Of a stretch of DNA of 48,386 nt, positions 1 to 9,861 are shown piece after piece. Under the pieces are notes generated by a model. That model worked only from the letters and a program-made list of their open reading frames with translations. It was not told where the DNA came from and did no database searches. How positions within the stretch are numbered: the stretch's first letter is position 1; the number at the start of each line of letters is the position of its first letter. Position numbers and translations under genes: made by a program. The DNA comes from Crocinitomicaceae bacterium (lineage in GTDB: Bacteria; Bacteroidota; Bacteroidia; Flavobacteriales_D; Crocinitomicaceae): positions 1 to 48,386 of the forward strand of contig QKAV01000131.1 of assembly GCA_003247185.1 (NCBI GenBank). The letters are read 5' to 3'.

Positions 1-1
1 T

Positions 2-286
2 GATGTAGTAAAGATTTATGAAGAAATACTTGCCATCGACGTCAATAATTCCGTTGTAAATTATCGGATGGGAAGTATTTATTACTACCGAAAAGATTAC
101 ACCAAAGCAGCAAATTATTTACAACGTGTATTGAATCTGTACCCGTTTGATTATGATTCGAATTATCTTTTGGGACAAATTGAGGTTATTCAGGGTAAAA
201 TAAAGGAGGCAAAAGTGCATCTCAACCGTGCATTGGAGTACAACCCGTCTTCAAGTGAGGTGAAGAAATTACTGAGTACATTATAA
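2..286 (+). CDS. TPR protein, C-terminal fragment (5' end outside window)
   Basis: The reading frame is open from base 2 and the ORF-track methionine at 68 is internal, so this is the end of a longer gene. About 94 residues are visible. They contain at least two tetratricopeptide helices pairs, with TPR-style spacing of small and aromatic residues (MGSIYYYRKDYTKAANYLQRV, then LLGQIEVIQGKIKEAKVHL). TPR proteins act as protein-protein scaffolds. The specific role cannot be told without the upstream part. A strong terminator follows 14 bases after the stop. Confidence 0.8.
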   Translation, partial: DVVKIYEEILAIDVNNSVVNYRMGSIYYYRKDYTKAANYLQRVLNLYPFDYDSNYLLGQIEVIQGKIKEAKVHLNRALEYNPSSSEVKKLLSTL

Positions 287-300
287 CAGATCTAAAAAGC

Positions 301-332
301 GAACACCTCGGCATAACCGAGGTGTTCTTTTA
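301..332 (+). terminator. Rho-independent terminator of the TPR gene
   Basis: A perfect 11-bp stem GAACACCTCGG / CCGAGGTGTTC encloses a 5-base CATAA loop and is followed by a T-rich run. It lies just after the TPR stop codon and before the convergent groL gene. Confidence 0.85.
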
Positions 333-352
333 TATATGCGTTTCTGCTATCC

Positions 353-417
353 GATGTAATCGGGAAACAGAGAACGGAAAGGATCTGCCCGTAGACAGAC
401 CCATTAATCCGATTACA

Positions 418-419
<2 letters not shown>
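353..419. repeat. 11-bp inverted repeat at the groL 3' end
   Basis: GATGTAATCGG (353-363) and CCGATTACATC (409-419) are perfect inverted copies separated by 45 bases. The right arm covers the stop codon that groL would use without its frameshift. The left arm also contains a small CCGAT-GTA-ATCGG palindrome. It could form a long-range stem in the groL 3' UTR, but there is no T-tract, so it is not a standard terminator. Function unknown. Confidence 0.5.
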
Positions 420-2085
<1,666 letters not shown>

Positions 2086-2088
2086 TCA

Positions 2089-2364
2089 TTAAAATATTCC
2101 GTAAATGTCCGATTCACGCATGATAAGATACGTGGTCCCGTCAATCTTAATCTCAGTTCCTGAGTATTGGCCGTATAGAACGTCATCACCTACGTTAACT
2201 GTCATTGGTTCATCTTTTTTACCCGAACCGGCGGCAACAACTTTTCCTCTCAACGGTTTTTCTTTTGCTGAATCAGGAATAATAATTCCACTTGCTGTCG
2301 TTTGTTCTGCTGGAGCCGGTTCTATCAGAACGCGGTCTGCCAAAGGTTTAAAGTTTACTCCCAT
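2089..2364 (-). CDS. groS: Co-chaperonin GroES (10 kDa)
   Basis: A heptameric lid for GroEL that closes the folding chamber. The 91 residues are the usual length. The start ([18 protein letters not shown]), the mobile loop region ([18 protein letters not shown]) and the C-terminal [13 protein letters not shown] are typical. It is the first gene of groS-groL. The ~145-base region upstream carries the secG terminator and a sequence TTGGCACAAAATTCGG that partly resembles a sigma-54 site; a Bacteroidota housekeeping reading of the same stretch is also possible. Confidence 0.97.
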   Translation of the reverse strand: MGVNFKPLADRVLIEPAPAEQTTASGIIIPDSAKEKPLRGKVVAAGSGKKDEPMTVNVGDDVLYGQYSGTEIKIDGTTYLIMRESDIYGIF

Positions 2365-2452
2365 ATCTTAATGTAATAAATTTATTGTTTGCTCCCTCTC
2401 TCCCGAATTTTGTGCCAACTCGTCTTCTTGGTCAAATTTTCTGATTAAGGGC

Positions 2453-2490
2453 AAAAAAAATGTCAGGACACTGACATCCTGACATTTTAA
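2453..2490 (-). terminator. Terminator of the miaB-secG cluster
   Basis: An 8-bp stem TGTCAGGA (2461-2468) / TCCTGACA (2477-2484) is flanked by an A run on one side and TTTT on the other. On the minus strand it ends in eight or more T. It lies about 20 bases after the secG stop and upstream of groS. Confidence 0.85.
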
Positions 2491-2509
2491 ATCTTTTGTA
2501 GCAAAATGA

Positions 2510-2800
2510 TTATTGCTCTCCTCCCTGATCTGCTGGTTGCTCAGTTTGATCCGGTTGTTGAGTTGTATCTGCATCCGGGCTTTTCATTGAAACCGTAAGG
2601 AAAATACTTAATCCTGCGATTACAACTGCCAAAGACCATGTTGCTTTATCAATAAAATCGTTTGTCTTTTGTACGCCTCCAAGTTGGTGAGCAGCACCGA
2701 AATCCGTACTTAAACCTCCACCTTTCGGGTTTTGCACATAAACAACTAAAACAAGTAGTACACTTGCTAAAATGATGATTGAAGATAGTATTGTTATCAT
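2510..2800 (-). CDS. secG: Preprotein translocase subunit SecG
   Basis: A small inner-membrane subunit of the SecYEG channel that helps the SecA-driven export cycle. Of 96 residues, the first hydrophobic helix spans about 3-23. The conserved loop VQNPKGGGLSTDFG follows, then GGVQKTNDFIDKATW and a second helix at about 54-71. The C-terminal tail is Asp/Gln/Glu-rich, as is common in Bacteroidota SecG. Its ATG overlaps the stop of the upstream TPR gene (ATGA), suggesting translational coupling. Confidence 0.95.
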   Translation of the reverse strand: MITILSSIIILASVLLVLVVYVQNPKGGGLSTDFGAAHQLGGVQKTNDFIDKATWSLAVVIAGLSIFLTVSMKSPDADTTQQPDQTEQPADQGGEQ

Positions 2801-4065
2801 TCGATTGTATTTAATTTTTCTTTAATCTGAGCAATAGAGTCCGCAAAGAAAACCTTTTTTTCTGGAAATTTCAACATTAATTGCTCATAAACATAAATTG
2901 CCTTCGGATAATTACCCTGAAGAACAAATATTTTGGCCAATGTTTCACTTACCGGAAGCTGGGATTCATCCAGACTTTCTTTCGCTTTTTTGGATGGAGA
3001 GAAGAATTCGGTCTTCGGCCTGTCTTTTTCTCCGCTTAATTCTTCGAGCGGATTAAATTCTTCAAAATTCGCTACGCTTTTGACAGACTCTGTAGGGTCT
3101 TTTTCCTGTGGAGCTACAAAATTCTTATCCGCGTGGAGCCAGTCGGTGAAACTTATCGGAGATTCTTGTTTTTGTTCATTTACAGCTTCTTCGATCAGCT
3201 CTTCAGTCTTGTCTTCTTCAGCTGTCTTATTTTCTTCAGTCTGAACTTCGCGTTCTGCAATTTTTTCTTCTTCCTCAGCAGTTAAAGGTTCCAGATGATA
3301 TCCAGATGAGATCAGATGGAGTTGAATGTTTTCTTCCAGTTTTTGAAGGTCTTCATCATCATCTTCATCTGCGATGGTCTCATTATCGGTATCGTCGTCC
3401 AAAACCTCTTGGTTTTCAACCGGGGAACTTATGTTAGAATCCGGATCTTCCTCCTCTATCAGGACTTCTTTATCCACACGTATGAATTCGAGACCGTCTA
3501 ATTCATCGATACTAAATTCATAATCAAAATAAGGCTCTTCAGAATCCCTGATCGAAGTTTCTTCTTCAGCCTCCGTTTCATCCGATTGTTCTTCCTCCCG
3601 TACCTCATTTGATGTGGTTTCAGTTGGAAATTCTTCCGTAGGAGCTTCTTCTGTTGAGATAGCTTCAACAAATGGAGTTCTATCAGAAGTGTCTGCTTCT
3701 TCCAATATATTCGTCAAAACTTCCTCCGGTTCAATCTGAGTTTCGATTTCAGCCGCAATTTCTTCAATGTGTTCAGGAATCGTTTCGACCGCCTCTTCAG
3801 AAGCAGGTTCAACAGGCGTTATTTTCTCTGCGCTGCCCTCAACCAGATAATACAAATTGTAACGATCAGAAATCCTGTAAGAATGATGTTTCAACTCATC
3901 TTCAAAATGAATATCTCCATAGCGTTTTAGCGCTATCAGATACATCAATGAGAATATGGAGGTGTAGGGATATTTCGCAGAAAGCTCCTTTAATCCTTCG
4001 GTGTCATCTTTCCTGATCTCATTCGGATCGGCAATTAGTTTTCCTATGTTATTCAGGTTGAACAT
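2797..4065 (-). CDS. Acidic hypothetical protein with C-terminal TPR
   Basis: A 422-residue cytosolic-looking protein with no signal peptide. The N-terminal part (about 1-75) is a globular helical segment. The middle (about 75-330) is very rich in Glu, Asp and Thr and probably disordered. The last ~50 residues (LAKIFVLQGNYPKAIYVYEQ) form a TPR-like pair. It overlaps lptE by one base upstream (TAATG) and secG by four bases downstream, so it belongs to the lptE-secG operon. Placement between two export genes suggests a role near the envelope, but I do not recognise a named function. Confidence 0.8.
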   Translation of the reverse strand: MFNLNNIGKLIADPNEIRKDDTEGLKELSAKYPYTSIFSLMYLIALKRYGDIHFEDELKHHSYRISDRYNLYYLVEGSAEKITPVEPASEEAVETIPEHIEEIAAEIETQIEPEEVLTNILEEADTSDRTPFVEAISTEEAPTEEFPTETTSNEVREEEQSDETEAEEETSIRDSEEPYFDYEFSIDELDGLEFIRVDKEVLIEEEDPDSNISSPVENQEVLDDDTDNETIADEDDDEDLQKLEENIQLHLISSGYHLEPLTAEEEEKIAEREVQTEENKTAEEDKTEELIEEAVNEQKQESPISFTDWLHADKNFVAPQEKDPTESVKSVANFEEFNPLEELSGEKDRPKTEFFSPSKKAKESLDESQLPVSETLAKIFVLQGNYPKAIYVYEQLMLKFPEKKVFFADSIAQIKEKLNTIE

Positions 4066-4583
4066 TACCAGTTTGATCTCAGTTTGTTAAGTACATCTTG
4101 AACGATCTGATCAGTTACTTCCTGCAGCAGATCGTTTTCAACGGTTGAAAGGTCCGTATTCGCATCATAGTCAATAAAACGGGAAGCGTTCAATAGCATT
4201 TCATCTTCTTCCGGAGAACTTACATAGAAAACAAAATTTACGGACACCGTAAGGCGGTTCTTGGCTGCATTATCACCTTCCTGCAATGCTACCGGAGTAA
4301 TACTGTAACTATTGATCGATCCCTCAATATCCACATCGGCATTGTCAGCAGCATTGCTCAATTGGAGTTTTGTATTGTTTTGGATACCTGAACGGATAGA
4401 CTCTGCCAGGTTGAGCGGATAGCTCAATGGAGTATTCGCTGCTTTGTTCTCCAGGACGCCGACATAAAATGCTTTCCATTCAGGAGGCATGCTGCCATCA
4501 ATAAAGGTAACTTTACTGGGCCAGCAGGAGGTCAGGATCAAACTCAGTCCCAGCAAAACACGATATGTGAATGCCCTGATCAA
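4065..4583 (-). CDS. lptE: LptE-like LPS assembly lipoprotein
   Basis: The N-terminus (FTYRVLLGLSLILTSCWPSK) is a lipoprotein signal with the modified Cys at about residue 20. The rest of the 172 residues fits the Bacteroidota LptE-like family: an early NKAANTPLSYPLNLAESIR segment, then beta-rich sequence (DVDIEGSINSYSITPV) and a C-terminal helix ending QIVQDVLNKLRSNW. LptE plugs the LptD barrel in the outer membrane and supports LPS insertion. It overlaps the sigma-54 regulator gene by ATGA. The family is divergent, so the gene name rests on fold pattern and conserved context. Confidence 0.8.
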   Translation of the reverse strand: MIRAFTYRVLLGLSLILTSCWPSKVTFIDGSMPPEWKAFYVGVLENKAANTPLSYPLNLAESIRSGIQNNTKLQLSNAADNADVDIEGSINSYSITPVALQEGDNAAKNRLTVSVNFVFYVSSPEEDEMLLNASRFIDYDANTDLSTVENDLLQEVTDQIVQDVLNKLRSNW

Positions 4584-5818
4584 AGGTTGTATTCTTTTAT
4601 TTTTCGGTAGAGTGTACGTTCGCTGATTCCAAGCTCAGTTGCAGCATATTTTCGTTTGCCTCTGTGCTTTTCAAGTGCTTTCTTGATCAACTCTTTTTCT
4701 CGTTCTTCTAGAGAGAGTGATTCTTCGACCTCTTCATGCGCCTCATAAGGATCGTCTTCGTGGGATTCTACAATATGAAATGGCTCAGACTGCGTTTTTG
4801 GTGCTTCAATTCTTGGTTGCGGAATCTCGTCCGTTTGAACCTCTTCATAGTATCTGTTTACAAGTGAAGACTGATCAGGATTCAGATCCAGTTTTCCGTT
4901 TTTAGCAACTAACTCAACCACTAATTTTTTCAATTCGGTCAGGTCTTTTTTCATATCGAAAAGAAACTTGTACATCAACTCTCGCTCATCGATAGAGTTC
5001 TGACTTTCCTTGTTGATAATGGCAGGTGTGTTAGAGTACTCCTGAGGAATATAATTGATCAGAATAGAAGCATCTATTTCTCTGGCTGTTTCAATTACGG
5101 ATAATTGTTCCACCAGGTTTTTAAGCTGGCGTACATTTCCGGGCCAACTGTAATTTTCGATCATTTGTACTGCATCATCAGTCAATTTGATGATTGGCAT
5201 CCGGTATTTTTCTGCAAAATCGTTTGCAAACTTTCTAAAGATCAGATGAATGTCGTCTTTTCTGTTTCGTAATGCCGGCAGATGGATCGGAACTGTGCTT
5301 AAGCGATAGAACAGATCTTCACGGAATTTACCCTTCTGGATCGCTTGCAGCATATTTTCATTAGTCGCAGCAACAACCCGAACATTTGTCTTGATGACTT
5401 TCGAGGAACCAACACGAATAAACTCTCCTGTTTCCAGAACGCGAAGTAATCTTACCTGGGTTTGCATCGGAAGTTCAGCAACTTCATCCAGAAAGATGGT
5501 TCCGCCGTCTGCTACTTCAAAATATCCTTTTCTGCTTCCGCTGGCACCTGTAAAAGCGCCTTTCTCGTGACCGAATAATTCGGAATCAATGGTTCCTTCC
5601 GGGATAGCACCACAGTTAACAGCAATGTATTCACCATGCTTTCTTGAACTGAGTTGATGAATAACTTGCGGGATAATTTCTTTACCTGTACCGCTTTCTC
5701 CCATTACAAGTACTGAAATATCGGTCGGAGCAACCTGAATGGCTACTTCCAATGCTCTGTTCAGTGCAGCAGCATTACCAATGATCCCAAAACGTTGTTT
5801 TACTTGTTGTATATTCAT
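4580..5818 (-). CDS. Sigma-54-dependent transcriptional activator without receiver domain
   Basis: A bacterial enhancer-binding AAA+ ATPase that remodels RpoN-RNA polymerase. Walker A is GESGTGKE (40-47) and the sigma-54 contact loop GAFTGA is at 87-92. Walker B (GGTIFLDEV) and the YSWPGNVRQL motif follow. A C-terminal Fis-type helix-turn-helix is present (RKYAATELGISERTLYRKI). The AAA+ domain begins almost at residue 10, so there is no phosphorylatable receiver or GAF domain, as in PspF-type activators. A linker rich in Glu separates ATPase and HTH. It is encoded 8 bases after miaB and overlaps lptE. How it is controlled is not visible. Confidence 0.93.
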   Translation of the reverse strand: MNIQQVKQRFGIIGNAAALNRALEVAIQVAPTDISVLVMGESGTGKEIIPQVIHQLSSRKHGEYIAVNCGAIPEGTIDSELFGHEKGAFTGASGSRKGYFEVADGGTIFLDEVAELPMQTQVRLLRVLETGEFIRVGSSKVIKTNVRVVAATNENMLQAIQKGKFREDLFYRLSTVPIHLPALRNRKDDIHLIFRKFANDFAEKYRMPIIKLTDDAVQMIENYSWPGNVRQLKNLVEQLSVIETAREIDASILINYIPQEYSNTPAIINKESQNSIDERELMYKFLFDMKKDLTELKKLVVELVAKNGKLDLNPDQSSLVNRYYEEVQTDEIPQPRIEAPKTQSEPFHIVESHEDDPYEAHEEVEESLSLEEREKELIKKALEKHRGKRKYAATELGISERTLYRKIKEYNL

Positions 5819-5826
5819 TTCACTAA

Positions 5827-7260
5827 CTATTCAACGATTTCTCCAAGAAGAGTCGCTGCTGTGCATGATGTTATTTTAACATTCAAATAAGTTCCTTTTT
5901 CTGCATTGCCCTTAGGGAAAACCACCATCGAATTTCGGGTGTTTCTACCGCACCACTCAGCATCATTTCTTTTTGAAGGTCCCTCAACCAGAATTTTTTG
6001 GACTTCGCCCACTTGTTTTTGATGTGACTCCAGCGAATGTTGCATCTGCTTATCGATGATTTCCGTTAGCCGGCGGGTTTTAACGTCTTCGGGTACATCG
6101 TCTTCAAATCTTCTTTCAGCCAGAGTTTTAGGTCGCTCAGAATATTTGAACATGTAAGCGAAATCATATTTCACTTCGTCCATAAGGCTAAGCGTATCCT
6201 GATGCTCTTCTTCTGTTTCTCCGCAAAACCCGGTGATGACATCCGTGGAAATGGCGCAGTTCGGAACAATCCGGTTGATCGCTGAAATGCGATCCAGGTA
6301 CCACTCTCTGGAATAGGCTCTGTTCATTCTTCCAAGAACTTCTGTATTTCCTGATTGGACCGGTAGGTGGATGTATTCACAAATATTCTCATATTTCGCC
6401 ATTACTTCCAAAACGTCGTCAGTCATATCTTTCGGATGTGAAGTTGAGAATCGTACGCGCAGATCAGGGGAAACAAGCGCAACTTTTTCCATGAGTTGAG
6501 CAAAGTTCACTGTAGGTTTTCCCGGTTCCGTGATTTCACCTTTGGATGTCATGTTCCATCTGTAGCTATCAACATTTTGCCCGAGCAAAGTTACTTCTCG
6601 GTATCCTGCATCAAAAAGATCCTTGCACTCCTGAACGATTGTTTCAGGATCTCTTGAACGTTCCCTTCCGCGTGTAAATGGTACTACGCAAAATGAACAC
6701 ATATTGTCGCATCCTCTCATGATGGTAACAAAAGCACTAACACCGCCTTTATCCATACGTACCGGAGAAATATCGGCGTAAGTTTCATCACGAGACAGCA
6801 ATACGTTTACCGCTTTTTGTCCGCTCCCGACATCTTCAATAAGATTCGGTAAATCTCTGTAAGCATCTGGTCCTGCAACCAAATCCACTAATTTTTCTTC
6901 TTCCAGCAAAGACTTTTTCAGGCGTTCGGCCATACAGCCAAGTATTCCGACTACCATTTCAGGTTGCTCTTCTTTCCGCTTTTTAAAATCTGTCAGGCGA
7001 TTGCGAACACGTTGTTCCGCATTATCCCGAATAGAGCAGGTGTTAATTAAAACGATATCCGCCTCATCGACATTTCTTGTTGTGCTGTATCCTTCTTTTG
7101 TGAGAATGGAAGCTACGACCTCGCTATCAGAAAAGTTCATCTGACAGCCGTAACTTTCGATATAAAGTTTTTTTCCTTTATCGGAATTAGTCGACTCAAC
7201 CAAGGTTGCTTCACCTTGTCTCCCTTCATCAATTACCTTATTTACACCGGTCTCTAACAT
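5827..7260 (-). CDS. miaB: tRNA-2-methylthio-N6-dimethylallyladenosine synthase MiaB
   Basis: A radical-SAM methylthiotransferase that adds the 2-methylthio group to i6A37 of tRNAs reading UNN codons. The N-terminal UPF0004 domain has the three auxiliary-cluster cysteines ([25 protein letters not shown]). The radical-SAM motif is [25 protein letters not shown]-like RNA-binding domain ends the 477 residues. The first ~28 residues before [10 protein letters not shown] are an extension of moderate length. It is the first gene of the cluster reaching secG and has a very good promoter upstream. Confidence 0.97.
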   Translation of the reverse strand: MLETGVNKVIDEGRQGEATLVESTNSDKGKKLYIESYGCQMNFSDSEVVASILTKEGYSTTRNVDEADIVLINTCSIRDNAEQRVRNRLTDFKKRKEEQPEMVVGILGCMAERLKKSLLEEEKLVDLVAGPDAYRDLPNLIEDVGSGQKAVNVLLSRDETYADISPVRMDKGGVSAFVTIMRGCDNMCSFCVVPFTRGRERSRDPETIVQECKDLFDAGYREVTLLGQNVDSYRWNMTSKGEITEPGKPTVNFAQLMEKVALVSPDLRVRFSTSHPKDMTDDVLEVMAKYENICEYIHLPVQSGNTEVLGRMNRAYSREWYLDRISAINRIVPNCAISTDVITGFCGETEEEHQDTLSLMDEVKYDFAYMFKYSERPKTLAERRFEDDVPEDVKTRRLTEIIDKQMQHSLESHQKQVGEVQKILVEGPSKRNDAEWCGRNTRNSMVVFPKGNAEKGTYLNVKITSCTAATLLGEIVE

Positions 7261-7283
7261 ACTTTATCATTATTGCAAGCGTG

Positions 7284-7314
7284 CAAAAGTAACAAATATT
7301 CAGATGTATGCCAA
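7284..7314 (-). promoter_or_regulatory. Promoter of miaB cluster
   Basis: On the minus strand there is TTG (7312-7314), a 20-bp spacer and TACTTTTG (7284-7291). This is a full match to the Bacteroidota consensus TTG-N19/20-TAnnTTTG. The start site would fall near 7277-7280, leaving a leader of about 20 bases. Confidence 0.7.
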
Positions 7315-7403
7315 AATGACAGTTTTAATAAATCCTAAAACATATAATATTCTTTAACCTATGGTTAAAAGGAATGACCAAAACATTTTCGATGTAATAT
7401 TCG

Positions 7404-7434
7404 TTGGTAATAAATTTTTTAAGCTCTTATTTTG
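7404..7434 (+). promoter_or_regulatory. Promoter of topA
   Basis: TTG (7404-7406), a 20-bp spacer and TTATTTTG (7427-7434) match the Bacteroidota promoter pattern in all but one -7 position. It lies 34 bases before the topA ATG and is divergent from the miaB promoter in the same 208-bp gap. Confidence 0.6.
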
Positions 7435-7468
7435 TACCCGGAATTAACCTGAAGAAAAGTAGTTTATC

Positions 7469-9775
7469 ATGCCGAAAAACTTAGTGATAGTCGAGTCACC
7501 TGCAAAAGCTAAGACAATTGAAGGGTATCTTGGAAAAGATTTTGTCGTTAAATCAAGTTACGGACACGTAAGAGATTTGGCTAAGAAGGGAGTCGCAGTG
7601 GATGTGGAGAATCATTTCAAACCGGAATACATTGTCTCCGCAGACAAGAAACAAGTCGTTGCAGAGCTTAAGAAACTGGTAAAGGAAGTGGATACGGTAT
7701 GGCTCGCTACCGATGAGGACCGTGAGGGAGAAGCGATTTCATGGCATTTATATGAAACGCTGGGCTTAGATAAAAAGGATACGAAAAGGATTACCTTCAA
7801 CGAGATTACAAAAACGGCTATTGTCAAAGCCATTGAAAATCCGAGAGAAATAGACCTTAAATTGGTTGATGCACAACAGGCACGAAGAGTTTTGGATCGT
7901 CTGGTTGGTTTTGAGTTGTCGCCTGTACTTTGGAGAAAGGTTCGTCCGAGTTTAAGTGCCGGACGTGTTCAATCTGTGGCAGTTCGCCTGATAGTTGAGA
8001 AGGAACGTGAAATCGATGCATTCCGGGTTGAAGATTTTTATAGAGTTAATGCGATATTTTCTGTTGCGAATGGCAAGATCAAGGCAGAATATGATCAACA
8101 GTTGAAAAACGAAAAGGAAGTTTCGGAACTTTTGGATAAGGCAAAAGATTCCGTGTATTCTATTGCTGATGTTCAGACAAAACCGGCTGTAAAAAAACCG
8201 GTTGCTCCGTTTACAACATCAACCTTGCAACAAGAAGCAAGTTTGAAACTGGGCTTTTCTGTAACAAGAACGATGAGTGTTGCTCAGCGCTTGTATGAAT
8301 CGGGGAAGATAACCTATATGAGAACGGACTCGGTGAACTTGTCCGACACGGCAATTGCAGGGGCAAAAGCTGAAATTCAATCGGCATACGGAGCCAATTA
8401 CGTTCAGGTAAGAAAATACACCACAAATAGTGCAGGAGCGCAGGAAGCGCACGAGGCAATACGACCAACAGACTTTTCTGTACACGCAATAGATGCGGAC
8501 AGAGACGAAGCGCGTTTGTACGATCTGATCTGGAAACGTGCAATAGCATCTCAGATGGCAGAGGCTCAATTGGAGCGTACAACGATTAAGATAGACGGAA
8601 GTAACCTGAGTGATGATTTCTCTGCAAAAGGGGAGGTGATCAAATTTGATGGTTTCCTCAGAGTTTACATGGAAAGCGATGTAGATGAAGAAGAGGAAGA
8701 GGTAATGGAGGGGCTGCTTCCTAAAGTTGATAAGGGAGAGGCAACGAGTTATGATAAAATTACGATCACACAACGCTTTACAAGACCTCCTTCACGATAT
8801 GTAGAGGCTTCTTTGGTGAAAAAACTGGAAAGCCTTGGGATAGGGAGGCCGTCGACTTATGCACCTACAATTTCAACGATTCAAAAGAGAGGATATGTTG
8901 AAAAACCGGATAGAGAAGGGGCTCAACGAAACTACAGGCAGTGGAATTTAATATCCGGAAGTATCAGCGTTGAAGAACTGTCTGAAACTACAGGAAAAGA
9001 AAAGAATAAACTCGCACCGACTGACATAGGAATCATTGTAACGGATTTCCTTACGGAACATTTCGGCAGAATTATGGATTATCATTTTACCGCCAAAGTA
9101 GAGCAGGAATTCGATGATATCGCTAAAGGATTGATGGAATGGACAGCAATGCTGGATTCATTCTACAAGCCCTTTCATGAAAATGTAGAAGAAACACTTG
9201 AGCATTCGGAACGCGCCACCGGAGAAAGGGAGTTGGGTGCCCATCCGGAAAATGGTCGGAAAGTAATCGCGCGAATTGGTCGGTTTGGACCAATGGTTCA
9301 GATTGGTGATGAAAATGAAGACGGAGAGAAACCACTCTTTGCTTCGCTTCGTCCGAATCAATCTATCGGTTCCATTACTTTGGAAGAAGCACTTGAATTA
9401 TTCAAATTACCTCGTAATCTTGGGGAGTTTGAGGGACAGCAAGTGAAGGCAAATGTTGGGCGTTTCGGACCATATGTTCAGATCGGAAAGACATTTGTAT
9501 CCATACCAAAGGAGGAAGATCCGATGACGATAAGTCTGGAAAGAGCGGAAGAACTGATCCTTCAAAAAAGGGAAGACGACGCTAAGAAAGTGATTAAAAC
9601 TTTTGAAGAAGATCCGGAAGTTCAATTGCTGAATGGACGTTGGGGGCCATTCCTTAAAATTGGTAAGAACAATTATAAATTACCAAAGGATGTGGAAGCT
9701 GCGGATCTTTCGCTTGAACAGTGCCGCGAGATAGCATCGAAACAAGGTACTACCAAACGAAAAGGAAAAAAATAA
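7469..9775 (+). CDS. topA: DNA topoisomerase I (type IA)
   Basis: Relaxes negative supercoils by cutting one strand through a 5'-phosphotyrosine. The N-terminal Toprim domain starts MPKNLVIVESPAKAKTIEGY and has the acidic TDEDREGE motif at 81-88. The catalytic tyrosine is Y283 in GKITYMRTDS. After about residue 590 there are Toprim_C-type repeats with the signature IGRFGPMVQIG / VGRFGPYVQIG / NGRWGPFLKIG. No zinc-finger cysteine clusters are present, so this is the repeat-tailed form rather than the Escherichia coli form. Length 768. Transcribed from its own promoter. Confidence 0.98.
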   Translation: MPKNLVIVESPAKAKTIEGYLGKDFVVKSSYGHVRDLAKKGVAVDVENHFKPEYIVSADKKQVVAELKKLVKEVDTVWLATDEDREGEAISWHLYETLGLDKKDTKRITFNEITKTAIVKAIENPREIDLKLVDAQQARRVLDRLVGFELSPVLWRKVRPSLSAGRVQSVAVRLIVEKEREIDAFRVEDFYRVNAIFSVANGKIKAEYDQQLKNEKEVSELLDKAKDSVYSIADVQTKPAVKKPVAPFTTSTLQQEASLKLGFSVTRTMSVAQRLYESGKITYMRTDSVNLSDTAIAGAKAEIQSAYGANYVQVRKYTTNSAGAQEAHEAIRPTDFSVHAIDADRDEARLYDLIWKRAIASQMAEAQLERTTIKIDGSNLSDDFSAKGEVIKFDGFLRVYMESDVDEEEEEVMEGLLPKVDKGEATSYDKITITQRFTRPPSRYVEASLVKKLESLGIGRPSTYAPTISTIQKRGYVEKPDREGAQRNYRQWNLISGSISVEELSETTGKEKNKLAPTDIGIIVTDFLTEHFGRIMDYHFTAKVEQEFDDIAKGLMEWTAMLDSFYKPFHENVEETLEHSERATGERELGAHPENGRKVIARIGRFGPMVQIGDENEDGEKPLFASLRPNQSIGSITLEEALELFKLPRNLGEFEGQQVKANVGRFGPYVQIGKTFVSIPKEEDPMTISLERAEELILQKREDDAKKVIKTFEEDPEVQLLNGRWGPFLKIGKNNYKLPKDVEAADLSLEQCREIASKQGTTKRKGKK

Positions 9776-9843
9776 CGGAGTTATCAACCCTGAACTATGG
9801 AAAGTTTAGGTTGTTCATTTTCCCGGACTGATGGATTGAGTTG

Positions 9844-9851
9844 TAGTTTTG
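9844..9851 (+). promoter_or_regulatory. Possible -7 box before the ureohydrolase-like gene
   Basis: TAGTTTTG is a perfect TAnnTTTG element, 10 bases before the ATG at 9862. I see no TTG at the right distance upstream, so support is limited to the -7 box. No terminator is visible between topA and this gene. Confidence 0.35.
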
Positions 9852-9861
9852 AAAGAAAACT

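Noticed and set aside
3672-4016. 114-residue plus-strand ORF inside the acidic TPR gene
   Set aside because: Shadow frame of the acidic gene; no supporting signals.
8211-8773. Minus-strand ORFs of 123 and 184 residues inside topA
   Set aside because: Antisense shadows of a strongly conserved topA region.
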